Below, piece by piece: positions 29,488 through 35,696 of a DNA stretch of 35,696 nucleotides. The translations under genes and the position numbers were made by a program. Below the pieces are notes generated by a model. That model had not been told where the DNA came from, searched no databases, and was given only the letters and a program-made list of their open reading frames with translations. Each line of letters begins with the position of its first letter. The stretch's first letter is position 1. The stretch comes from DATLZB01 sp035574175 (GTDB lineage: Bacteria > Pseudomonadota > Alphaproteobacteria > Rhizobiales > Hyphomicrobiaceae). The DNA is taken from positions 1-35,696 of the forward strand of contig DATLZB010000044.1 in the NCBI GenBank assembly GCA_035574175.1, in the 5' to 3' direction.

Positions 29488-31002
29488 ATGGCGCTTTCGC
29501 AAAGACTGGAGCTGAGACAGGGGCAGCAGCTGGTGATGACACCCCAGCTGCAGCAGGCCATTCGTCTGCTTCAGCTGTCGAACATCGAGCTCAATGCCTT
29601 CGTCGAAGCCGAGCTGGAGCGCAACCCGCTGCTCGAGCGTGAGGAGGGCACGCCTGCCGCCCAGGCCGAGCCTCATTCCGCCGCGGAAGGCCCCCCCAAC
29701 GGCGCAGAAGCCGAAGTGTTCGATCCTTCCAAACCGGCCCTCGACGTCTCGGAGATGCTCGATACCGATCTCGACAACGTCTATCCGGATGCAGCGCCTG
29801 AGGAGTTCGGTGCCACACAGGGTTTGGGCGGGTGGGCTTCACTGCGCCCCCGCGCCCACAACGCCGACGCGGACGACTTCAATCTGGAGGAGTATGTCGC
29901 TTCCAACGTCTCGCTGAGGGACCATCTTACCGAGCAGATGCACCTGGCTGTGACCGACCCTGTCGAGCGCATCGTCGCTCAACACCTGATCGATCTGGTC
30001 GACGAAGCCGGCTACTTGGCAGCCGACCTTGGTTCGGTCGCCGACAAGCTCGGCGCCTCCGGCGAGCTGGTCGAGCGAGTGCTCTCGGTACTGCAGAGCT
30101 TCGATCCGCCGGGTGTCTGCGCGCGCAGCCTTTCGGAGTGCCTGGCGCTCCAACTCAAGGACCAGGACCGGTTCGACCCGCAGATCGCCCGCCTCCTCGA
30201 CAACCTCGAGCTGCTTGCCGCGCACGACCTGTCCCGCCTGCGCAAGGCAGTGGGCGTCGACGCCGACGAACTCGCCGACATGATCGCGGAGATCAAGCGC
30301 TTGAGTCCCAAGCCGGGCTTGAAGTTCGGCTCAGTCCAGGTGCAGCCGGTGGTGCCCGACATTCTTGTTCGCCCCGCCCCCGATGGCAGCTGGATCGTCG
30401 AGCTTAACAGCGAGACGCTGCCCAGAGTGCTGGTCAACCGCAGTTATTACACGAAGGTGAGCAAGACCGCCCGCTCCGAGAAGGACAGGAGCTACCTTCT
30501 CGACTGCCTGCAGTCGGCCAACTGGCTGGTCAAGAGCCTCGACCAGCGCGCGCGCACCATTCTGCGCGTGGGCGAGGAGATCGTGCGCCAGCAGGACGCT
30601 TTCCTGACCTACGGCGTTCGCCACCTGAGGCCGCTAAACCTGAGGATGATTGCCGAAGCGATCTCCATGCACGAATCGACGATCAGCCGCGTGACCTCGA
30701 ACAAGTACATGGCCACACCGCGAGGCATCTTCGAGCTGAAATATTTCTTCACCTCTGCCATTCCCTCCTCTGGCAGCGGCGAGGCGCACTCCTCCGAAAC
30801 CGTGCGTTTCCTTATCAAGCAGCTGATCGACGCGGAGACCTCGAGCAGTGTGCTCTCTGACGAGTCGATTGCCGAGAAGTTGCGGCAGGAGGGGATCGAC
30901 ATCGCCCGGCGTACCATCGCCAAGTACCGGGAAGGAATGCGCATTCCATCGTCGGCACAGCGCCGGCGCGAGAAACGCCTGACCAGGCGAACGAACGCCT
31001 GA
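29488..31002 (+). CDS. rpoN: RNA polymerase sigma-54 factor RpoN
   Basis: A 504-residue sigma-54. Region I is Gln/Leu rich (LELRQGQQLVMTPQLQQAIR with LLQLSNIELNAFVEAELERN) and interacts with bacterial enhancer-binding proteins. An acidic region II follows, then the core-binding and DNA-binding region III with a helix-turn-helix near AISMHESTISRVTSNKYM, and the invariant RpoN box ARRTIAKYRE near residue 485. It directs transcription of genes with -24/-12 promoters, commonly nitrogen and stress functions. The start at ATG 29488 gives MALSQRLELRQ, the family N-terminus; a longer frame from 29449 is possible. It follows lptB by 57 bases. Confidence 0.97.
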   Translation: MALSQRLELRQGQQLVMTPQLQQAIRLLQLSNIELNAFVEAELERNPLLEREEGTPAAQAEPHSAAEGPPNGAEAEVFDPSKPALDVSEMLDTDLDNVYPDAAPEEFGATQGLGGWASLRPRAHNADADDFNLEEYVASNVSLRDHLTEQMHLAVTDPVERIVAQHLIDLVDEAGYLAADLGSVADKLGASGELVERVLSVLQSFDPPGVCARSLSECLALQLKDQDRFDPQIARLLDNLELLAAHDLSRLRKAVGVDADELADMIAEIKRLSPKPGLKFGSVQVQPVVPDILVRPAPDGSWIVELNSETLPRVLVNRSYYTKVSKTARSEKDRSYLLDCLQSANWLVKSLDQRARTILRVGEEIVRQQDAFLTYGVRHLRPLNLRMIAEAISMHESTISRVTSNKYMATPRGIFELKYFFTSAIPSSGSGEAHSSETVRFLIKQLIDAETSSSVLSDESIAEKLRQEGIDIARRTIAKYREGMRIPSSAQRRREKRLTRRTNA

Positions 31003-31577
31003 CCGTTCGTGTGCCGGCTGCCCGTCACAAAGCGCTACCGACCGTGATTTGACGCATGCACGTCCTTGGAATAGCTGCCCGGTTGCTCCAAAGGCAGGTT
31101 CGTTGTCGTGAGGCCTGGACGTGTGGCCCCTGGCACCCCAAGTCCAGTTGTGTTCGGATTTGACTGTCACCGGTCTGCAGGGGAATCGCGTATCCATGCA
31201 CTTGGGCCACTCGCAGCGATGTTCCGGCTCACGGGCGCAAGGGCCGAGGTCTGTGAGAATTTTCAATGGTTTGTGGTGGCCATGGCGGCCGCGGTCCGGA
31301 GGCCTGGGTGAGGTGTGAGGCGCGGGCTTGACGCAACGAGGCAACCTGTGTTTCGCAATGCAGCAACCGAGGGAAGTCGATCGGGGTCCACCGTAGGGTT
31401 TGCTTCGCCGGGCACGGAGCCCACACCGATTCGGTTCCCGATTCGACGAGACAAAGCCGGGCGGCTCCCGTAAGTCGGATGTGCCGCGGCAACCGGCACG
31501 CTACGTGCAACACGCACATGCAAGACGTGACATCTGCGTCGGACCAGCGAATGACCCTCCGGGGGAACTGACCCATC
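31003..31577. other. Long gap between rpoN and ptsN without a convincing gene
   Basis: A 575-base spacer. Related genomes usually carry hpf (ribosome hibernation factor) here. I see no frame longer than about 67 codons on the plus strand and none with hpf features. Short plus- and minus-strand frames of 60-67 codons have random composition. There is a direct repeat CGATTCG around 31424-31440. Unannotated small RNA or decayed sequence is possible, but nothing specific is visible. Confidence 0.5.
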
Positions 31578-32042
31578 ATGGATCTCAGAGACTTGTTGAC
31601 GCCGGAAGCCATCATTCCGTCGCTGAAGGTCAAGCACAAGAAGCAGGCGCTGCAGGAGCTGAGCCAGCGCGCCGCGGAGCTGACCGGGCTGAACGCGCGT
31701 GAGATTTACGATACGCTTCAGCAACGCGAGCGGCTTGGCTCGACGGGCCTCGGGCGCGGCATTGCCATCCCGCACGTCAAATTGAGGGCGCTGTCGCGGA
31801 TTGTGTGCATTTTCGCCAAGCTGGATGAGGCGATCGAGTTCGAGTCGATCGACAATGAGCCGGTCGACCTGATTTTCCTGCTGCTTGCGCCCGAGCATGC
31901 CAGCGGCGACCATCTCAAGGCCTTGGCCCGTATTTCGCGTCTCCTTCGCGATCCTCAGGCGCTTGACCGGCTGAGGGCGTCGAAGGAGCGGGCAGCCCTC
32001 TATGCGGCGCTCACGGCGTCGCCGACGCCGCACGCGGCCTGA
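31578..32042 (+). CDS. ptsN: PTS IIA-like nitrogen-regulatory protein PtsN (EIIA-Ntr)
   Basis: A 154-residue phosphoryl-acceptor protein of the nitrogen PTS. The phosphorylated histidine is His66 in GRGIAIPHVKL; DLIFLLLAPEHASGDHLKAL is the next conserved stretch. EIIA-Ntr takes phosphate from NPr and adjusts nitrogen metabolism, potassium transport and stress responses, and is typically located downstream of rpoN, as here. The family N-terminus MDLRDLLTPEAII supports the ATG at 31578. It is convergent with uppP, with only 36 bases between the stops. Confidence 0.96.
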   Translation: MDLRDLLTPEAIIPSLKVKHKKQALQELSQRAAELTGLNAREIYDTLQQRERLGSTGLGRGIAIPHVKLRALSRIVCIFAKLDEAIEFESIDNEPVDLIFLLLAPEHASGDHLKALARISRLLRDPQALDRLRASKERAALYAALTASPTPHAA

Positions 32043-32054
32043 GCCCACCCTCCA

Positions 32055-32074
32055 GTGCCCAGTTTGCCGGGCGC
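32055..32074. terminator. Short hairpin between ptsN and uppP
   Basis: GTGCCC (32055-32060) can pair with GGGCGC (32069-32074) across an 8-base loop, with one G-U pair, between the two convergent stops. No T-run follows, so it is a weak candidate. Confidence 0.35.
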
Positions 32075-32078
32075 TGCC

Positions 32079-32876
32079 TCACCCCAAAACGGCGAGCGCC
32101 CCGAGCCCCATCCCGCCGACCACGATCCGCCACCAGCCGAACAGGGCATAGCCGTGGCGACTGACGAACTCAAGGAGGAAGCGCACGACCAGCGCTCCCG
32201 CAACGAAAGCGGCGAGGAACCCCACGGCGATGCCGGTGACGTCATCGGGCTGCAGCAGTGACCAGTTCTTGTAGAGGTCGTAGGTGAAGGCCCCGGCCAT
32301 CGTTGGCATGGCCAGAAAGAACGAGAATTCGGCCGCCGATCGCTTGTCCGCCCCGAGCAGGAGCCCGCCAACGATCGTTGCGCCCGAGCGCGATACGCCG
32401 GGCACCAGCGCCAGGCACTGGCAGAGCCCGATCTTGAAGGCGAGCAGCGGCGGAAACTCGGTGGCGTCGCGGTGCCGGGGCTCGAGCTTCAGCCGATCGA
32501 CGACGAGCAGGATGATGCCGCCGAGCACCAGCATAGTGCAAATGAGCCACGGCGTCTCGAACAATACACCCTTGATGAAGCCATGCAGCGCTGCGCCGGC
32601 GACCGCGGCCGGCAGGAAAGCGAGGCCGATGCCGAGTGCAAACCGCCGTGCCCGGGGATCGCTGGGCAGCGCCAGCAGGATCGTGAAGAGTTTGCGCAGG
32701 TACACCGAGAACACGGCCAGGATGGCACCGAGCTGGATCAGCACCTCAAAGGTCTTGCCGGGCGACTTGAACCCGAGGAAATGGCCGGCGAGCAACAGAT
32801 GGCCGGTGGAAGAAACCGGAACGAACTCGGTCAGACCCTCGATCAACCCCAGCAGCAAGACCGGCCAGATCGGCAT
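32079..32876 (-). CDS. uppP: Undecaprenyl-diphosphatase UppP (BacA)
   Basis: A 265-residue polytopic membrane protein with the two BacA/UppP signature regions, EGLTEFVPVSSTGHLLLAGH near residue 12 and LVPGVSRSGATIVGGLLLG near residue 165. It dephosphorylates undecaprenyl pyrophosphate to recycle the lipid carrier for peptidoglycan and O-antigen synthesis, and its overproduction gives bacitracin resistance in E. coli. The ATG at 32876 (MPIWPVLLLGLIEGL) starts directly at the first helix and is chosen over the longer frame to 33188, which has no family similarity and overlaps the divergent transferase gene. About 178 bases separate it from gst. Confidence 0.95.
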   Translation of the reverse strand: MPIWPVLLLGLIEGLTEFVPVSSTGHLLLAGHFLGFKSPGKTFEVLIQLGAILAVFSVYLRKLFTILLALPSDPRARRFALGIGLAFLPAAVAGAALHGFIKGVLFETPWLICTMLVLGGIILLVVDRLKLEPRHRDATEFPPLLAFKIGLCQCLALVPGVSRSGATIVGGLLLGADKRSAAEFSFFLAMPTMAGAFTYDLYKNWSLLQPDDVTGIAVGFLAAFVAGALVVRFLLEFVSRHGYALFGWWRIVVGGMGLGALAVLG

Positions 32877-33054
32877 CGCTTCCCCCGTTGGTGCCCCGCG
32901 CACGCCTGTAGCAGAATTTGCCGGGATGCCGGATCGCGACCGAGCCGCGCAGCCGGCCTCTTCTTGAGCCTGCCCCATTGTTGCGCCACACGCGCCTGGC
33001 GCCGACGAATCGGGCATTGAGACCTGCGGAGCGGCAACATCGGTCAGCCCTGGC

Positions 33055-33750
33055 ATGCACCGGCTCACGCACTTCACGTTGTGTCCCTTCTCGCGTTCGA
33101 TCCGGCTGGCGCTGGCCGAGTGCCAGCTGTCCTTCACTCTCGCCGAGGAACGACCCTGGGAGTGGCCGAAGTCCCTGCTCGCCCTCAACCCGGCCGGCGA
33201 GCTGCCCGTGTTGCAGCTTGAGGGTGGCGCTGTGGTATGCGGCGCCTACGCCATTTCCGAGTTCCTCAGCGAGGGACAGAGCGCGCAGGCCACGGGAAGG
33301 CCCGTTGCCGGCCTGTTTCCGGCGGGCCGCGAGGCGAGAGCCGAGGTACGCCGCCTGATCGACTGGTTCCATCGCAAGTTCGACCGTGAGGTGACGCGCG
33401 AGCTGCTCTTTGAGCGTGTCTATCCTTGCCTCTCCGGCGGACCGATCGAGCCACCCGACACCGAGGTGCTGCGCGCCGTCCAGGCCAACCTGCGCTACCA
33501 TGCGAGCTACGTCGACCACCTGGTTGCCGAGCGTCACTGGCTTGCAGGCGATGAGCTGACGTTCGCCGACCTCGCCGCCGCAGCGCACCTTTCGACCGCC
33601 GACTACCTGGGCGAGGTACCCTGGGAGAACTACGCTGCGGCCAAGGCGTGGTATGCCCGGATGAAGTCGCGCCCGTCCTTCCGTCCCCTGCTCGGCGATC
33701 GCGTCGCAGCCCTGCGCCCACCCCCGCATTACGCCGACCTCGACTTCTGA
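33055..33750 (+). CDS. Glutathione S-transferase family protein
   Basis: A 231-residue GST. The N-terminal thioredoxin-like domain (about 1-80) begins MHRLTHFTLCPFSRSIRLAL, with Cys-Pro-Phe-Ser at the position of the active-site residue, and contains LNPAGELPVLQLEGG with the cis-Pro, then CGAYAISEFL. The C-terminal helical domain (about 90-220) carries the N-capping-box region WLAGDELTFADLAAAAHLS. The substrate is not evident. It lies between uppP (divergent) and queG (same direction, 85 bases downstream), an arrangement that recurs in Hyphomicrobiales; the functional link to queuosine synthesis is unknown. Confidence 0.92.
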   Translation: MHRLTHFTLCPFSRSIRLALAECQLSFTLAEERPWEWPKSLLALNPAGELPVLQLEGGAVVCGAYAISEFLSEGQSAQATGRPVAGLFPAGREARAEVRRLIDWFHRKFDREVTRELLFERVYPCLSGGPIEPPDTEVLRAVQANLRYHASYVDHLVAERHWLAGDELTFADLAAAAHLSTADYLGEVPWENYAAAKAWYARMKSRPSFRPLLGDRVAALRPPPHYADLDF

Positions 33751-33759
33751 CAACCGCCA

Positions 33760-33790
33760 GCCCTCTTTCCCTCGTTCAAGGGAGAAGGGC
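33760..33790. terminator. Strong stem-loop between gst and queG
   Basis: GCCCTCTTTCCCT (33760-33772) pairs with AGGGAGAAGGGC (33779-33790) over 12 base pairs with one bulged C and one G-U, around the loop CGTTCA. It could be a terminator or attenuator after gst, or a dispersed intergenic repeat; no T-run follows on the plus strand. Confidence 0.55.
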
Positions 33791-33835
33791 CGGTGCTGGC
33801 GATCGCGCCGGTCTCCCCCTATCCTGCTGGCAGCC

Positions 33836-35005
33836 ATGCTCGACACGCCAACGCCAGCAGGACCGCGCGAGGAAACGGCCGACTGCCTCAAGACCGAGCT
33901 CAAGGCGCGCGCCGAGAGGCTTGGCTTCGCCGGGTTACGGTTCACCACGCCCGAGGCGATCGGGCCGGCGGGCGAGCAGCTGCATGCGTTCCTCGCCGAG
34001 GCGCGCCACGGCGACATGGACTGGATGGCGCGCACCGCAGAGCGACGCGCGGATCCCAAGGTCCTCTGGAAGGACGTGCGCACCATCCTGATGGCGGGCA
34101 TGAGCTATGCGCCCGCTGGCGACCCACTCGCCGGCCTCGCCCAGCCCTCGCGCGGCGTCATCTCCTGCTACGCGCAGGGCAGGGACTACCATGAGGTCCT
34201 GAAGGCGAAGCTCGCAGACCTCGCCCGCCACCTGCAGCAGCGGACGGGGGCGGAGGTCAAGATATTCGTCGACACCGCGCCGCTGATGGAGAAGCCGCTG
34301 GCCGCCGCCGCCGGTCTCGGCTGGCAGGGCAAGCACACCAACCTCGTTTCGCGCCGGCACGGCTCCTGGCTGTTCCTCGGCGCCATCCTGACTGCGGCCG
34401 AGATTGCCCCCGACGCACCGGAGGCGGACCACTGCGGCAGCTGCCGGCGCTGTCTCGCGGTGTGCCCGACCGACGCCTTCCCGGCCCCTTACCAACTCGA
34501 TGCGCGCCGCTGCATCGCCTACCTCACCATCGAGCACAAGGGCCACATCCCGGAGCCCTTCCGCCGGCCCATGGGCAACCGCGTGTTCGGTTGCGACGAC
34601 TGCCTCGCGGTGTGCCCGTGGAACAAGTTCGCAGCCGCCGCACGGGAGCACCGTTTTGCAGCGCGTCATGAAACCGACAACCCGCCTCTGGCAGAACTTC
34701 TGACGCTCGATGATGTGACATTTCGGCAACGCTTCGCCGGAACGCCGATCAAGCGAACGGGGCGTGACCGCTTCCTTCGCAACGTATTGATAGCTGCTGG
34801 AAACTCTGCCGATGCCACCTTCGTGCCCCGTATCCGCAGCCTGGTGACCGATCCATCACCGCTTGTGCGCGCCATGGCGGTGTGGGCGCTGGCGCAGCTG
34901 GCGCCGGAGGAGGCACGCAACCTGCGGTTGCGGTTGGCGCCCCGTGAGAGAGACCCCGAGGTGTTGGCGGAGTGGGGGCGGTCGGCTCTGCACCCGACAC
35001 GCTGA
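33836..35005 (+). CDS. queG: Epoxyqueuosine reductase
   Basis: A 389-residue cobalamin-dependent enzyme for the last step of queuosine synthesis, reducing epoxyqueuosine in tRNA to queuosine. Two [4Fe-4S] clusters are visible: Cys200, 203, 206 and 210 in DHCGSCRRCLAVCPTDAF, with Cys226, and Cys253, 256 and 260 in FGCDDCLAVCPWN. Upstream are KIFVDTAPLMEKPLAAAAG, carrying the conserved Asp146, and GLGWQGKHTNLVSRRHGSWL. The C-terminal 80 residues look like HEAT-type repeats (LVRAMAVWALAQLAPEEARN), as in known QueG structures. ATG 33836 gives a plausible start; the first conserved stretch, LKARAERLGFAGLRFT, begins at about residue 22. Confidence 0.96.
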   Translation: MLDTPTPAGPREETADCLKTELKARAERLGFAGLRFTTPEAIGPAGEQLHAFLAEARHGDMDWMARTAERRADPKVLWKDVRTILMAGMSYAPAGDPLAGLAQPSRGVISCYAQGRDYHEVLKAKLADLARHLQQRTGAEVKIFVDTAPLMEKPLAAAAGLGWQGKHTNLVSRRHGSWLFLGAILTAAEIAPDAPEADHCGSCRRCLAVCPTDAFPAPYQLDARRCIAYLTIEHKGHIPEPFRRPMGNRVFGCDDCLAVCPWNKFAAAAREHRFAARHETDNPPLAELLTLDDVTFRQRFAGTPIKRTGRDRFLRNVLIAAGNSADATFVPRIRSLVTDPSPLVRAMAVWALAQLAPEEARNLRLRLAPRERDPEVLAEWGRSALHPTR

Positions 35006-35696
35006 AGCTTGCTGCCTCAAGACAGGGACCAACCTGGAGGGGCCGGTGAACGTGCTCCGGGGTCGTATTGCAGCAGCGGCGCTGCGACCTGATATTGTAC
35101 CCGAGGGTTGCTTCATCCGGCATCGCCCGCCGTATCGGGAGCTACGCTGCCGAATCAGAGGATGCGGCACATGAGCGGCTGCGTGAGGAGGTCGACAGGC
35201 TGGGCGATTGGATTGCGCCGAAGCTCGGAGCTCAAGCCAGAGGCTGGAGACGACGGTGAAAATTAGCCAGACGACGCGCGTGATTGAGGCGTATGCTGAC
35301 GGGTTGAGCGCCGCCGGTGCCGAGCCGGCGTCTGCCGCCCTTCGCCACAGTGCGGCGCTCTTGGGCGAGTTTTCCGACGAACTGATGTCCACCTTGGCTC
35401 GGCGCGGTTCAAAGGCTGTTGCGGGCGTCGCCGCACGAACCAGCGCGGGTAACCGGTCGACTTGTCACGTCGCTCAGCCACGGACGACGCGCCAGGCGCG
35501 CACGCCCTGAGCCTTCACCACATCGGGGGCGGGTTGCGCGGGGCCCACCGAGATGGAGCGCCATCAAGGTGCAGGTGGCCAACCGCGTGAGCGTGGCCTG
35601 CGATTGTCTGCGCCATGAACCGTTGCGGCAGGCACGGTATTCAGCCGCATCAGCACGCTCTCGCCGGCGCACAAGCCCCCCAACATTCTGTGCTTG
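35006..35696. other. Right-end region with only small uncertain frames
   Basis: No recognisable gene. On the plus strand, GTG 35046 preceded by GGAGGGG opens a 42-codon frame (to 35174). A TTG-started frame (35068-35259) ends in a helical, charged C-terminus (ESEDAAHERLREEVDRLGD) and its stop overlaps the GTG at 35256 of the next frame. These overlaps are typical of coupled genes, but all are short, so they may be remnants of a decayed gene. Bases 35511-35696 show nothing. Confidence 0.4.
35256..35510 (+). CDS. Hypothetical small protein
   Basis: An 84-codon frame starting with GTG, with GGAGA seven bases upstream. The first 50 residues look like real protein and predict as helices (VKISQTTRVIEAYADGLSAA, then ALRHSAALLGEFSDEL); the last 30 are Arg-Ala-Thr rich and look random, as if a frameshift or loss of the true end had occurred. 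Its start overlaps the stop of a frame ending at 35259. I do not recognise the family. Confidence 0.4.
   Translation: MKISQTTRVIEAYADGLSAAGAEPASAALRHSAALLGEFSDELMSTLARRGSKAVAGVAARTSAGNRSTCHVAQPRTTRQARTP

Noticed and set aside
31003..31577. Decayed hpf gene
   Set aside because: I looked for hpf-like sequence in the visible frames and found no recognisable stretch, so I report only the absence.
32746..34101. A 451-codon open frame on the minus strand
   Set aside because: It runs antisense through gst and the start of queG and overlaps uppP; both real genes are well supported and the translation is random in character.

Overview
The window reads as chromosomal DNA of a GC-rich alphaproteobacterium, most likely of the order Hyphomicrobiales (inference). 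The evidence is the set of gene families and their order: carA/carB/greA on one strand facing yqeY-dnaG-rpoD on the other, an lptC/lptA-lptB-rpoN-ptsN run, and uppP divergent from gst-queG. The alphaproteobacterial forms of DnaG and RpoD, and -35/-10 boxes of TTGAC-N17 type, agree with this. No phage, insertion sequence or CRISPR array was recognised. Almost all of the sequence is well-packed coding DNA.

Layout, left to right. Positions 1-4,850: a truncated rhomboid protease, a cytoplasmic DsbA-like oxidoreductase, a coupled pair (2-oxoglutarate/Fe(II) oxygenase, then a CPBP membrane protease), an ELM1-family protein and an Lrp/AsnC regulator. Positions 4,996-11,854 (minus): a run carA - ChaN-like protein - methyltransferase - carB - greA, with a good promoter before carA; both carbamoyl-phosphate synthase subunits are present but separated by two unrelated genes. 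Positions 12,006-16,882 (plus): yqeY, dnaG and rpoD, i.e. the macromolecular-synthesis genes without rpsU in the window. Positions 16,893-18,023: a small exported OB-fold-like protein and an unrecognised protein with an internal duplication. Positions 18,249-22,963: an MltB-type lytic transglycosylase converging on two tandem TPR-GT41 (SPINDLY/OGT-like) glycosyltransferases, the upstream one frameshifted. Positions 23,318-25,689: a membrane-anchored protein with two PPC-like domains and a NDUFA9-like NAD(P)-binding protein. Positions 25,780-26,549: tRNA-Leu(CAG) with a clear promoter, then a short RNase D. Positions 26,683-32,042: an LptC-LptA-LptA fusion, lptB, rpoN and ptsN. Positions 32,079-35,005: uppP, a glutathione transferase and queG. 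The last 700 bases hold only small, uncertain reading frames.

Several genes share an envelope theme: LPS transport (LptC-A fusion, LptB), undecaprenyl phosphate recycling (UppP), murein turnover (MltB type), membrane proteolysis (rhomboid, CPBP) and exported proteins of unknown role. The rest are replication, transcription, nucleotide and tRNA-modification functions.

The points most worth a second look are the single-chain LptC-LptA-LptA bridge protein, the nearly identical tandem glycosyltransferases with a two-base frameshift in one, the loss of zinc ligands in DnaG, the rhomboid gene with no standard start codon at its expected N-terminus, and the absence of hpf between rpoN and ptsN. I did not find a clear multi-gene novel system.
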